64,000 bases of DNA from Amborella trichopoda (GCF_000471905.2 NW_006499799.1:4650659-4714658), one strand, 5' to 3'. Shown: positions 11,219-23,090, counted from the first letter of the stretch. The notes: a model not told the origin generated them from the letters alone. Numbers and translations: made by a program.

Positions 11219-11700
11219 GAGGGGATGTGACTCCATGAGGGAATAGAGCCATCACCAGAGACTAGTCTCCATGAGGAGTGAGATTATGATGCAGGGAATG
11301 AAGTTCCTGAGGATGAGAGACGATGGTCTAAAGGGGAGTGCCAAGGCCTGTGTGTGACACTAAGTGTGTAGTGGCACATTCATCAATAAGCCTAGGTGAT
11401 GTGTTAAGTCCCTTGGTGAAGCATGCTGGAGTAGGCCTTGACGTCCCATGTGGCCGTGATCTGTGGACGATATGTGCAGCGATGACCCTTGGAAGAGACG
11501 CGCAGTGATAATCTTTGGATGAGATGCGCGACGATAGTCTCTGGTTGAGGTGCTCAGTAAAAGTCTTGATGGGGCACGTGACACTATCCTTCTGATGAGG
11601 CACCGCGATGCAAGTCTTGACGAGGCGCGTGACGATGATTCTTTAGGTCTCGGGCTTGGCCTGCACTGACCTGCTCTTATCGCCATCAAGAGCTAGGGTT
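11219..11700 (+). repeat. Second tandem repeat block
   Basis: Diverged units of about 37 bp share GATGAG, GCGCGTGACGATAGTC and TCTTGAYGAGGC wording, clearest at about 11440-11660. No coding potential is supported. The block leads into the promoter at 11749. Confidence 0.6.
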
Positions 11701-11748
11701 TAGAGCGTCCTTCCATGTTTGTCGGGGGCAGTTCATGGTACTGTGGGG

Positions 11749-11790
11749 TATAAAAAGGGGATAAACCCCAATTTATTGTTTTACCGAAGG
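11749..11790 (+). promoter_or_regulatory. TATA-type promoter core, copy 2
   Basis: TATAAAAA at 11749-11756 is followed by GGGGATAAACCCC and GTTTTACC, matching 248-284. A (GA)n tract follows at about 11815-11830. The promoter is about 1.1 kb before the PMD1 coding remnant on the same strand and may have driven it. Confidence 0.55.
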
Positions 11791-12843
11791 GTAAAATAGT
11801 AGAAAGCTTTTTTAGAGAGAGAGAGAGAGCCAAAGCTTTCTGGTGAGGGTTTTCCAACGAGCACTTCCCAGCCAAAACTTGTAGAGACAGACACTCACTA
11901 GTGGGTTCTTGGTGGGTGATAGAGCCCATTGTGGGAATGGGAGAGCCTATTTGTACACGTCCGATGCCGAACTTCGTCAGTTGGAATCATGAAATACGCA
12001 AAATCTTGGTGAACCGGGCTTGGACCATGTCTCCCGCTCCTTAGGGATTTTTCTGGCGAGCTTCAAGAGGTGCGAAGTTTCGCAACGTGATTGCGAAGAC
12101 TTTTCAGCAAGTGTCGAGGCTTTCTGATAGAGGAAGAGGGTCTCTCGGGGCCTTAGCAGAATTTGCAGAGGTGCCCTGCTGGGGTTCGAGTGCTGCTCTG
12201 GCCGTTCAGCTACTGAAGTGGATGTTGCAGAGGGTTCAAAGGGCTTTGTCAGCTCTCTGATCGTTGGAGGAGAAGCATAAGGGGCTGCATTGAGTTCACC
12301 AGAAACTTAGCAGAATCCCGGTGAGCTTTGGTGAATTGTTGAAGTGGGAAACCAGGGAGAAGGGCAATCCGTAGGGTCGCAGGGACTTAGGGGAGCTTTT
12401 TCTGGGGACTTCCGGTGGTTTTTCGCTAACTTCAGCAAAGAGCAGAAGGTGGGAAGGATTTTCCCGGTGGGCAGGAGTGAATTCTAGATGAAGAGGAGAA
12501 ACACCGGTGGGAAACCGAAGGGTTGGGTGATCATAACGGTCACGAAGATGAAGGGTCATTGAGCAGTGAATGGTCACCCTCCACACGCTCAGCGACAGGC
12601 CACCCCGCAAGTGTCAGGCGGCGTGTCCAGATTTCAAGGGTCGCACGCGCGGTGCACGCTGACAGCTGGAGAGAGGCATTAATACACCTTGGATTGCAGG
12701 ACATTGATAGTACTTGGCTGATCGCGAGACAACGATTCCCTCCTGATGGCAATAGTCTTGCCTTTGACTGCGAGACGACAATAGTCCCACCCTAGTGAGC
12801 GTAGTTTCTTCATGGCCGCCTTGCATCCATCATTTTTGTTTTA
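11791..12843 (+). other. Long leader before PMD1, no gene seen
   Basis: About 1 kb between the TATA motif and the first PMD1-type reading frame. It is G-rich on the plus strand, with repeated wording such as TTTTCAGC, GCTTTCTG and CCGGTGG. The leader after the 248 promoter has a similar style. No ORF is supported and no primer binding site is recognised at its end. Confidence 0.4.
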
Positions 12844-15800
12844 ATGTCCGAGTCTTCGGGGATCATTCCAGATGTGAATAACCTCCAGAGAGAAAGGGAG
12901 CTTGGTACTGACGTTTTCACCTGCGAGAGCTGGGTGAGAGGTGAACCAATATGGCTCACCAAAGCCTTATGTGAACTTAGGTGGCCTCTGAGCGTCACCT
13001 TTGTGAGTGCCCCCGTTCAATTGGTGACGAGGGAAGATAATGTTGGAGTTGTGAGCATAGAGAAAGGGATAGGCCTTCTGCATTGCCTGCACTGAAACGT
13101 AGCCTCTAAAGTGAACTTATCGACCTTAGGCAAGCGAATGGCGGAAACCTCGGGCATGCAATTGTCCTCTTTCGGTCTGCAGGTGAAAGGGGAGCACCAG
13201 TACCTAAAGGGCTATTCCTCTTGAACCCTGAAAGTTCTGCTGGACTTCAGGGAATTTTGAGACTGGCTTCTTTGCTGACTGCCCTCCAGTGCTCGGTGGA
13301 CTACTACGACCGGTATTCAAACATGGTCAAAGTGTTGTTGGAGACTTGGAGCCATGCTAGCAACACATGGTGGCTTGATCACAAAGATGCTGGGATTTTG
13401 CTGATGGACCTACACTTTGTCGGTGGGCTGCCGCTCCTCGGTGCCATGTATGAAGAGTTTATTCACCCAAACTCAGTCATTTTAGGAGGGGAAAATGTAG
13501 GCAAAGAAGCTCCGTCGGCTGGGCTTCATGAGTTGCTTGAGATCTACCAACAACTCTATGATGAGCCCAAAAAGGGTCGGGTTACCTTCGCTAAGTGGGT
13601 AGCGTTCTTTTATGGCGACTATATGGATGAAGCTGGTCCATCGCCGAGAAAAGAGGGGAAGGAAACCCCACCAGTTTTCGAGCTACGGAAGAAGAATGGA
13701 GATGTCTTCTTGGCGGCTTACCTTGCACTTTTCTTGTGCAAATTTTCCCTATTGGGAGGGTCAGACGTCATTCATCATGACACCATTTATGTGGCCTATG
13801 ACATGGTGCAGGGGAGGGAATACGCGCTCTTACAGCCCATACTGTGCAGCATTTATTATGGCCTGGGTGCCATTTATAGGGGGGAGACCGTACCAGGGGG
13901 ATGAGGGGGGAAAAATGGCATAGTAGAGGGTGAGGCCTTCCTGGGAGATTTCAAGGTCCCTTTTCTCGGTTCATTATGTGTACGGATGGCTTGGAGCTTA
14001 CTTTCGGGACACATACCTTAGAACCAAGCAGTTAGAGGATAGCATGTGTCCATTTTTGTTGAAGATTGCCAAGCAGAAGGCAATTTTCCATCCTCCGAGC
14101 CATGCGCGCAGCCTGTTTTTGAACGACCAGCTGCACATGACCCTGGTGGCATTTCCTATTGGAAGCCTCACAGACCATGCATATGTCGATGAGCTGCACC
14201 ATCACCTGGATGGTGACTTCACCAGCCCGAAAGAATTGATGTATATGATAAGTGTCAGAGGCGGCATTCTCGCCTATCACACTGTCCATGGTGCGAAGCT
14301 TGAGGGCTACTTTCCTTATTGGTTCACTCGGCATCATGGGTTGGATTAGGGGTGCTCGTTCTCTGTGCTCTTTGAGAAGCAGCATAGCAAGGCAGCCCGT
14401 TGGAAGAAGGACAAATTGAGAACGCACTGGGAGACTTGGCACTCGAGGCACTTTCGCACTGCATGAGCCACATGCCTGGAGGCACCAAGGCCAACAAGTA
14501 CGTGCTGCCCCATTTTTGCAGAACAGTATGTGCAACCAAAGCCCACGATCATTGGTGGATAATCATGAACAAGGGGTATTGGGAAGTAGACTAGCCCTGG
14601 AAAAGGGACGATGACCGTTGGAGTCAAGACACCTTGCAGTAAAAATTGGCTAAGACCCCTCCCCTAGGAGAAATCTTTACCCTAGGCTTTCCTTATGACT
14701 GGAGCATACTCGGGCGGCCTCGCAAATGTACCATAGATAAGTCTTTGCTGCGGTTTCTTAGTTTGGAGAAGAATATAAAAGAGTATTTTTTACCACTCTT
14801 TGAGATCTTCAAATGGAAGGAAGGTCGTAAAGTCCCTGGGTATGAAGGCTGTCCAGTCCAGGACTTAAATGAGCTGATAGGGAGCGGCCCTAATAGCAAA
14901 TTGGCTGCTAGTTCTTCCAAGTCCAGAACTTCAAAGGCTGTTGAGCCTAAGCAAGCGAAAGGGAAGAACAAAAAGTTGGCTGCTACTCCCGAGCCGACAA
15001 AGAAGACAAGGTAGGCTGTTGTGCATGAGCCAACAAAAGGAAAGAAGAAAAAGCAAGCTACCGACTCCGAGCCAAAGAAAAGGAAAAAGCAGGCTGCTAC
15101 CCCTGAGCCGAGGAAGGGTAAGAAGAAAAAGCAGGTTGTTGAGCTCGAGCCGACGAAGGGAAAGAAGGAAAAGCAGGTTGCCCCAACGATTCCTCGTGCT
15201 TCAGCCAAGAAGGCAACCAAGGCCTCGGTGGGCAAAGAGCATAGGATCCCAGTGGTTCATGAGTCAGAACATGTCTCCTTACCCTTGACTTCTTCGGAGG
15301 ACTGTGCATCTCCTGATATTTGCTCGTCGCCCTCTGCTCTTGAGGCTTCGCCTTCTTCTTCTCCTGATCTTCTCTTGGCTCTTCAGAGACTCGAGCCGAT
15401 GCCTCAGAGCCTACTGCCTCTATTGAAATTACTTCAGATCGAGAAGTGACACCCAAGGCTAAATGGGAGGGCTCAGTCCCAATGGTGATAGAGGGGGGTG
15501 ATAGGGCTGCTCCTGACAAGGAGGCAGGGGCGGAGAGGGCCCCTGGAGTGTTGAAGTAGTCCAGCCTACCGAGGAAAGGGAAATCTTAGTAGAGCTTGTG
15601 ATAATAGAAGAGGACGGGGCCGCAAGAATCGAAGAGGAGCCATTCAAGCAACAAGAGGTGGCTTCCTCAAGTGATGCATCTACGGGTAGCGCAGAAGTAG
15701 GATGCCTTGAGGGACTAGGCTTGGAGGGTCCGAAGGCAGCACCCGAGACTGTAGAGGAGGCAAGCACCGTGGGGGAGCCTGTTGCTGAAATGATTGCCGT

Positions 15801-16600
15801 GAAAGACACAAGCGAGGAAAGAGAGGGAGCGGGTGTCGAGCCTCCTGAGGTGGGGACGGTCTTAGAAGAGGGACTAAGGGGAGAGGTCGCTGCCCTGAAG
15901 GAGGGAGTTGTTGTGGTGCATCATGAGATTGAGGTAGCAGCTTCAGGTGAAGAGGCCAGTCTTGCCTTGACTGTGGTTGCGGTGCCTCCAGAGGACGAGG
16001 GGATGGTGCCTGGGTGCGAAGGGATCAAGTCTGGTGTGGTCATGATCAGGGGCCAGAGCAAGGGAGCCATTGTCGAGGCGCCAGAGCAGCATGAGGTTGC
16101 TCCCGAATCCAGGGAACCTGAGGCTGTGGTTGCAGCCGGAAGTCCTCCTGCAGCATTGCCTAGGCCCACTTTCAGTGGAATGCAAAGCGTCTTCTTTGAG
16201 ATGTTGTGGGCAGGTTTTCAAAACTTTAAAGAGCTTCCCCTTGAAGAGATTGGCACAACCTTTTGCGGTTGAGGGGGACTGCTGTAGGAAATGTGCCCGA
16301 GGTGCCCCCTTACTCTAACATCCTTACCAACAAGCTAGAGGGATGGAGAATGGAGGATCTGCAGGAGGAGAAGGCTGCTAAGCGACTGGAGGATTCGAAG
16401 CTAGAGTGGTTGGAGAATTCCCTCAGACAGGGCCGAGAGTTGGTTGATGCCCAGGTGGGGGAAATAGATGCTACCGCCTCCCAGAGGTCCGCCCTTACCG
16501 AGGAAGCAGCAACGCGCCACAGCAAGGTATAGGCCCTGAAGGAAAAAATCGCTAAATGGGTGCGAGCACTAGAGGAGTTGGAGAAGGAGACTGCCTAGGA
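12844..16600 (+). pseudogene. PMD1: plant-mobile-domain and coiled-coil protein remnant
   Basis: About 13221-13904 encodes a segment matching the plant mobile domain: WWLDHKDAGILLMDLHFVGG near the start, then DVFLAAYLALFLCKFSLLGG and YALLQPILCSIYYGLGAIYR. About 13960-14349 continues with HYVYGWLGAYF and YFPYWFTRHHG. About 14646-15450 is a Lys-rich tail with repeats of EPTKGKKKKQ type. About 15598-16272 is acidic. About 16263-16598 is a helical, probable coiled-coil segment. PMD proteins occur as host genes (MAIN/MAIL1 type) and inside transposons. Tat elements are known to carry extra ORFs, so this may be one of them. It is broken at several points. Confidence 0.7.
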
Positions 16601-16616
16601 AGCCATGGATAAGGAG

Positions 16617-17655
16617 TTAGGCCAGAATTGTTTGGACCTTGACAGCTCCTTGAGGGAGCAACTGTCTTGAGTGGTATTTTTTCTTGATGAATGAAATGAC
16701 CCTTTTCTCTTCCCTGTGCATGGCATGTCTTTGAGGGCCAGTAAATAGGGCTTGATGCCATGAGGGGGTACACTCAAGCTTATGGGACTTCAGTACCGCT
16801 TGACACACAGTTTCTATCATTGCATCTTTCCTCCTCATCTCAGCCTGTAACCGCCTTACCGTGGCCTTAAGATGTGCAATCTCATCTTCATAGGCTTTTG
16901 GTACTTCACTAATCACCACAGTTTCGACACTAGCCGTACTTGAGGGCTCCTTACCATTAAGAGAGAACTTGAACCTCTCATGGGACGGCAAGCCTCCATG
17001 AACATCCTGGAGAGGATACATGAGGCACTCATGACATGAAGAAAGCAGACAATTGGCTTTGCTGGGAATCATGGCATTCTTAGGGCATGGAGGGGCCACT
17101 TGAACTGGGCTACCATCAGAGGAAGCAGAGCTCGTTTCATCCTGTATTAGGAGGGAACATTCCTTGGATGAGAGTGGCGAGTTCTCATCTATGGTAAGAA
17201 TGTCAGAGGGGAAGCAAGCAAGGGAAGTAACATCATTCGGACGAACGGGAATAGGTCGTCGTTCATCACGTGTGCAAGATTCAGCGATGAATCCATGGAA
17301 AGAATGAAGGAAAGTGGTCAGCGATAGGGTTCCCCTCTTATTCTGAAGGTTGATCATGACAATGGGTTTCTCAAGCCCTTGCAACAGCTCAACAGTATCA
17401 GTTTTCACTTCAGCTTCATCTTGAGGAGCTAGGATGTCAAGGCAAACTTCGAGGGGAAATGATGGATCATTCTCTTGGACTAGGGGACGGGAACCTGTCT
17501 CCTCATGGATCAGTCTCTCCACCACAAAGGGGTCATGACCAGGGCCCTTGGTGGGTTCAACTTCTATTTCACTTGAGAAATTGGGGCTATCTCGAGGCGG
17601 TGCCCTCGAGCTTAACAGGGGTCTAGGGGAAATTGATTCAGACCCACGAGCTTAG
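16617..17655 (-). pseudogene. Unrecognised ORF of A2 with predicted coiled coil
   Basis: A continuous reading frame of roughly 340 codons with no ATG near its upstream end, so it may be part of a larger protein. The first two thirds are acidic and Ser-rich with CLDILAPQDEAEVKT and FHGFIAESCTRDERR. The last third has a heptad-like helix, AYEDEIAHLKATVRRLQAE, suggesting a coiled coil. No family is recognised. It ends about 20 bp from the convergent end of PMD1. It lies where gag would be expected from A1, so it could be a diverged gag or an extra ORF. Confidence 0.45.
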
Positions 17656-18003
17656 TCTGATTGAAGATGCCATTGCTCTCGGTGGCCTAACTTGAAAGGG
17701 GCTCGCGTGTCTGATCAGGAATGGTACAATCGGCTCAGGAATGAAGGGGTCACTGAGGTTATACTGGCATTTTGCCCTGTCAGTAGATTTGTCCTTGCCC
17801 CGAGTGGGACTTGGACCTTCATAGATAATCGGCTTCATCATGCCCCGAGTAATCGTTTTGGTATTCTCCTCATTCAATGCTGGAACATCATCTGCATCGA
17901 GGGGAGTTAGGGAAAAGAAAGGGCTCTCGACTTCGGTAGAGAAGTCTTCCATGGTGTCCTTTTTTTCGCCCTCAAAACTAGGGGAAGTTTTGGATCTGTG
18001 CAT
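17640..18003 (-). pseudogene. A2 short acidic coding remnant
   Basis: An open frame of about 120 codons, MHRSKTSPSFEGEKKD to the end, lies between the pre-gag ORF and the coiled-coil ORF. It aligns in position with about 7990-8200 of A1 and about 33870-33960 of A3, then diverges. No domain is recognised. Confidence 0.35.
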
Positions 18004-18870
18004 CTGTGCACGTTGCTCAGGCGTGCCCTGGGGGGGGGGGATTGGCGCTTATGGGCCCTCTGCAGAAGGACTTCAGGTGACCTGGTGGTCAACCCGAGCA
18101 CGAGCAATGTGTCCGGCCTTAAGAGGCCTGATGCTGGGAGCATGTGTGTATGAAGGAATGGTTATGTGACCATCCCTCATAGAGTGATCAGACATGTGCT
18201 AGGAGGAGAGACCAGGAGGTTCCCCTTCGTGTGCTCGGGCAGAAGCAGTAACCAGGTTGCCCCGAGCGGTGCAGTGCATATGCAAGGGGTGTACAGGGCC
18301 TAGTCCAAGAAGAGCCGAACCCTGACAGTGTTCCGAGTTGACCTGAGGGTTGCCCCGAGGATGTGCAGGTCCAAGTCTAAGAAGAGCCAAACCCGAACAG
18401 TGTCCCGAGGTAACCTGAGGGTTGCCTCGAGTGGTGCAGTATGCATGCAAAGGAGGACCAGGGTGTTCAAGAAGACCAGAACCCTGATCGTGTATCGGGG
18501 TAACCTGAGGGTTGCCTCGAGTGGTAGCTAGAATGGATGATCCACTAGCTTTGGTGAGTGTGTGTGAGGTGGTGGCTTCAAAGCCTCCTCCTCTTAGTGT
18601 CGAGCATCTTGTTACAGGGGCTTGCAGTGATAAAGAATGGGGGGTAACCTTGCGGTGACCCACATTTGCAAAGACAGATGAACTGTCGGTTGTGGAAGTG
18701 GGAGGGGCGGCCTCTGGGCTGCCCCGAGCAATGGGACCGGCAAGTAAGCTGCCAGTAGAAGGGTGCATACTATTTGTGGTGGCGTGCACGCCACCAATGC
18801 AAGGTCTGTTGATGGAAGGTCCCTCAAGGCAAGGAGGTAGGGAGCGAGAGACTAGTAGGTCCATCCTCAC
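17900..18870 (-). pseudogene. A2 pre-gag ORF remnant with 70-95 bp repeats
   Basis: Homologous to the A1 and A3 pre-gag ORF: LPPCLEGPSINRPCIGG, then GHRKVTPHSLS, then KASGSSILATTRGNPQV. Three tandem copies of a roughly 70-95 bp unit encoding TTRGNPQV-type sentences lie at 18300-18530. Function is unknown; it is broken. Confidence 0.5.
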
Positions 18871-19057
18871 CTCTATCTAGGTTACGACCTGGGAGCACGA
18901 CACAGAGTCAATGCTCAGGAGAAAGGTCGGGAAGGAGATTCACTGAACCTGTTCTGGATGAAGGGGTCAAGCAACCCGAAAAACAGGTGTGTGTATAGTG
19001 AGCAGGAATAAAAGAAAGGAAGGTCAATCAAGAACGACCCAACGATGGGATAGCTTG

Positions 19058-19075
19058 TCCCCAGTGGAGTCCTCA
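19058..19075 (-). other. Primer binding site, tRNA-Arg type (A2)
   Basis: On the minus strand, TGAGGACTCCACTGGGGA lies next to the LTR end TAACCA, in the same position and spacing as in A1 and A3. Confidence 0.75.
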
Positions 19076-19389
19076 AGCTGGTTAGGTGCCTTGATCTCGC
19101 CCTCCGGATCCGGATGATCGGGTGGCACGCGTCTCGGGTTACAGGGAAGACCCGAGACGTTTTGAGATCGCTCTCTCGGGAACCTCATTCGAGAGGAATT
19201 TAAGTTCATGAGGCGGGACTTACCTCACGTGGGTCCAAGGCACGCTCGGGCTGGCTCGCTTGGGAGCTCTCTTAGATCTCGTTCGAAAGCCCCCCAGGCC
19301 TATGGCCGGTTTGAAATCATCTCCCTTGACCTGTTTCTCCTTTCCTGCAAACACACACACACATATTAGAAGTACCGACAAGTGGGGCA

Positions 19390-19990
19390 AGGTCCCCACC
19401 TTGTTACAGGATGAAATAAAAATGAAAGAGATGAATTAAAATAAAGATGAAACAAAATAAAATTAGGAAATGGAGTTAAGATAAAAATAAAATGAATTAA
19501 AATTAATTGAAGTAAAGCAAGATAAAAGAAAATGGATATAATAAAATGAAATAAAATAAGATGGGGTAAGTTCATAAAAGAGCTGAATGAAATAAAATAA
19601 ATAATTAAAGTAAACTAGGATGAGGTAATGAGAACAATATAAAAGGAGTAAATAAAATAAAATAAATGAGGTAAATAAAATAAATAATTAAAATAGAGTG
19701 GAAGAAAATAAAATGAGATGAGATGATTAAATTAAAATAAAAATAAATGGGATGAATGGAGTGGGAGTAAAGTATGGTAGGATAGAATGAGTGAAATAAA
19801 ATAAATAAAATGATATTGGTCAAGGCACAATAAAATGAGTGAATGAAATATAATGAGATGATGGGAAGAAAATAAAAAGGAATAAAATAAAGAAAAGGGG
19901 TGGAAGGAATGACCTGAGATGGTTTTAATAAAATAAATGATAAAGGGAAAACATTAGTTGAGAGAGAATAAGGTGAGATGTTTTCATAAA
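19390..19990. repeat. A/T-rich AAATAAAATGA low-complexity tract
   Basis: About 600 bp of near-simple sequence built from AAATAAAATGAAATAAAAT-like words inside the A2 LTR. It has no gene content and no counterpart in A1. Confidence 0.8.
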
Positions 19991-20282
19991 AACTGTTATG
20001 TTTTTGTGCGGAGAGAAGAAGTGCTTTTGTTGGGTCTTAAGTGTAGAAGAGAAGGCCACATTAGGTAATAAAGAAAAAGAGGTTTAAGAGGGAGAGCTAG
20101 AACTTGACACATGGAGGAGGGTCTAGTAAAATAACAAAAAGGTGTGGTGCTTTCAAAGCGATGGCCTTATTTAAATGATATGAATGAAAACACGTGTTAC
20201 GTAAGGGAGAGAGAAGTTTGACTTGAAAGTACTTGGTTGTTAGATGAGACAGAGAGATGGCTTATGGGTTTTAAAAAAAAAA

Positions 20283-20525
20283 ACTGAAACGACACTACAT
20301 TTTAAAAAAAAATGGGATGACGCTACGTTTAAAAAAAAATAAACCGGCGCTAAGGTTTAAAAAAGAATGGACCGATGCTCAGGTTTAACAAAAAAATGAA
20401 CCGGCGTTAAGGTTTAAAAACGAATGGACCGGCGCTAAGGTTTAAAAAGAATGGACCGGCGCTAAGGTTTAAAAAGAAAGGACCGGCGCTAAGGTTTAAC
20501 AAGAATGGACCGGTGCTGAGGTTGG
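20283..20525. repeat. Tandem repeats of about 28-30 bp, GACCGGCGCTAAGGTTTAAA
   Basis: About eight units based on AATGGACCGGCGCTAAGGTT with A-rich spacers. The middle units are nearly identical, which points to fairly recent expansion compared with the surrounding LTR. Confidence 0.85.
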
Positions 20526-20929
20526 AAGAATTTTTTGAAATGGTGGTCGTACGGGATCACGGAACATGAGAGTCAAAGAAGGGGTACAAAGCTGGTTGGA
20601 AGAATTTTTTGAAATGGTGGTTGTGCGGGATCATGGAACATGAGAGGGAAAGAGAGGGAAAGAAGGGGTACGAAGGTGCACCAAAAGGGGTAATGTGGGG
20701 GATTATAGAAAAAGATGATAAAGAGAGATGGCCATGAGGGACCACCAGGAAAATATAGACGAAATAGACCTGAAGGTGCATGAGAAGCAGGTGAACAAGA
20801 GACAAAAGAATGAGAAAGAGGAGAATTGTGGTCTTGCTAGACCACAATAAATGAGATGTAAAAGTTGTGGTCGTCAGAGACCACAAGAAAGGGAGCAGAG
20901 AAGGGTTGTGGTCATGCGGGACCACAAGG

Positions 20930-21400
20930 ATAAAAAGAGCAAAAAGAGGGGAAAAATAAGTGAAACCCAGTCGGCGGTGGGAATGAGAGGAGAGGAGAGA
21001 GAAAACTCAACCGTAGCTATAAGAATGAGAGGGGAGGAGAGAAAAAACTCCACTTGGCGTTGGGAATAAAAGAAGAGGAGAGAGAAAAATCCACTCGGTA
21101 TTGGGATTGAAAGAAGAGGAGAGAAATGGAGATATAAAGATGAAAAGAGAGAGAAAAGAAGAGAGAGAAAGAGAGATTGAGATGAGAAGAGAGAGAAAAG
21201 AAGAGAGAGAAAGAGAGATAGAGTTGAGAAGAGAGAGAAAACCCAACCGATGTTGGGTTTAAAAGAAGAGGATAGAAAAAACTCCACCTGACATTGAGAA
21301 TGAAAGAAGAGGAGAGAGAAAAGATATACAGAGACGAGAAGAGAGAGAAAGACAAAAGAGGAGAGAGAAAATTACCTTACCCAAGAGTACCATCCTTTTT
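20930..21400. repeat. Purine-rich GAGAGGAGAGAGAAAA tract of A2
   Basis: Reverse-complement counterpart of the CT tract in A1. It holds repeated sentences around GAGAAAACTCCACTTGG with period about 50-60 bp. Apparent Ser/Leu/Phe-rich ORFs on the minus strand are by-products. Confidence 0.7.
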
Positions 21401-22395
21401 ATTCTCTCTTCTCTCTCTCTCTCCAAGACGTACTCATGAACTTAAGCAAGAATGGAGATTTTATTGAATGATGCAAAAATGAACCCAAGGTCCTGTTTAC
21501 AATTGCGTGTGGTGTTTATATAGAATTGGGCCCAAACTTGGGTGGACACCCAAACGTAACCCTAATTTAAGGTAATTACAATTTAATTGAATTAAATAAA
21601 ATTAAGAAAATCGGATGCAAAATGTCTATTTTGCCCCTTCCTAGCAATGTGTAAAATTCCAGAACAGTCCCTGCTGCTGCCTGAAAACTTTTGCGATCTT
21701 CATTGACTGAGATGAGGTTGCTCTGATGCCCGTTTGATCGAAAGATGAATATTTTCTTCTAGAGCTCGGCATGGCGATCGATTTGATACCAATTTCGAGC
21801 CCTGAATTGTATTTCTAACCACGATCACGAGACTTGAAATTTGCTTGAATCTTGAGAATTTTGGATCGATGACGCGCTTTGTCTTTGATGTTTTTCTAAT
21901 ATTTTTTCATCGTAGAGGACTAAGCATAGAACGCGATTTGGAGCCCGAACAAAGATTTTGCAACTTTTGAGTTTTGGCCAGAATTTGGAATCCGACGGTT
22001 GAAATTTCAGTTACTTCGTCTACTTCGTGCATGAAATCTGACCGTCCATCAAGTACGGGGTTCGGACCAATGATATCCCTAGACCTTACGCACATAATGA
22101 AATTAGTTTCGCGTTGATCCATTGTGCGAGCATCGTGATTTGGTCCATCTAGCGAGGCCTGTCGCTATTGAATTTTTCGTAATTTCTTCATGGATCGGCA
22201 ATTTTCTCTAGTTTTTCTCCCTGATCGTACATCGTCATGGGACGTACCACATATCGAATCGCTCGTCTCAACGAGACGAACACACTCACAAACTTTGAGT
22301 GTAATCTGACTCAGGACGAGTGAGATATGGGCTTCGAGAAATGACTGCCCGTGACTGTGAAAACAGCCACATTTAATGGTGTTTTGTTCAGTGAG

Positions 22396-22418
22396 GCCAC
22401 ATGGGAATAGTGTGTAGC
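22396..22418 (-). other. U3 hairpin of family A LTR, copy 2
   Basis: On the minus strand the arms are GCTACAC and ATGTGGC around the loop ACTATTCCC. Six of seven positions pair, with an A-T pair where the 40473 copy has G-C. Confidence 0.5.
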
Positions 22419-23019
22419 CCCTCTTGTTTTAATAATTTTCTCATATCTTTGTCCTGGAGTGTCCGATTAAGCCTAAACTTGACCCATAGGGATTTTCGAC
22501 TATGCCGGATCCAATGGCGGCTGTCCCATAATGATTTGAAACACCAAAAATAAAGTTCCAGTTTTAGGATCCATTTCAGGGCGTGAGAGGCCAATTTTTT
22601 TAAAACTGTTCATTTGTGTTTATTGCCTTAGACATGTCGAAATGTGACGAAACATGGCAGGTGATCCTTTGGAGTGATAATGAAGATCTTGACCAGTTCT
22701 GGGGTCATTTTGAGACTATCGATAATACCACTGTTTTGTGGGCTTTATTGACTTCCTATTAGGGACCAAGGTGCTCAAAAATACATTCAAACACATACAA
22801 CTTACCCTTGGACCCAGAACCATTCTGCCAGCCCAGAAACCCTGTTACACCCTGTTTTGACTTAAAACCTTGAAAACACACTGTTTTACGAAAAAAAAAG
22901 CATTAAAAATAGTAAAAAAATCCATTTTGACAAAACTTTTCTCTGAGAGCTTCACAATAGGCTGAGGAACACACCTAAAAAGAAAAAAAATTTAATTTCG
23001 ACAAGTTTTGGTTTAGGGG

Positions 23020-23090
23020 ACACGGGGCGTGCCGCACAGGTGACACGACCCGTGCCGCCCAAGTGACACGACCCGTGCCGCTCAGATCCG
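23020..23090 (+). repeat. GACACGACCCGTGCCGCC repeats in B LTR
   Basis: Three adjoining copies of a roughly 26-bp unit based on GTGACACGACCCGTGCCGCC. Further copies lie at about 24003-24062 and 24362-24402. Each contains the near-palindrome CACGACCCGTG. Confidence 0.7.

Larger units (their letters stand above)
16617..22740 (-). mobile_element. A2: minus-strand Tat family A copy, 5' half
   Basis: On the minus strand the order is LTR (22740-19079), tRNA-Arg-type primer site (19075-19058), pre-gag ORF (18870-17900), then coding sequence of unknown type (18003-16617). It stops where the convergent PMD1 remnant begins. No gag finger, polymerase or 3' LTR is seen. The B-type LTR abuts its upstream end at about 22740. 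It is a truncated fossil with several interruptions. Confidence 0.75.
19079..22740 (-). mobile_element. A2 LTR, minus orientation
   Basis: About 3.6 kb. From its start at about 22740 on the minus strand it holds the U3 segment, the hairpin (22418-22396), a TATA-like motif (about 21525), the purine-rich tract, short tandem repeats, and the conserved R/U5 end before the primer site. It matches A1 and the LTRs at 36470 and 40053 over U3 and U5. The middle repeats differ between copies. Confidence 0.75.

Noticed and set aside
12844-16600. PMD1 as a working host MAIN/MAIL1-type gene
   Set aside because: The reading frame is interrupted repeatedly and it sits among transposon remnants. A host origin cannot be excluded but activity is unlikely.
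20874-21355. Long minus-strand Ser/Leu/Phe-rich ORFs
   Set aside because: Same effect from the purine-rich tract of A2; no protein-like features.
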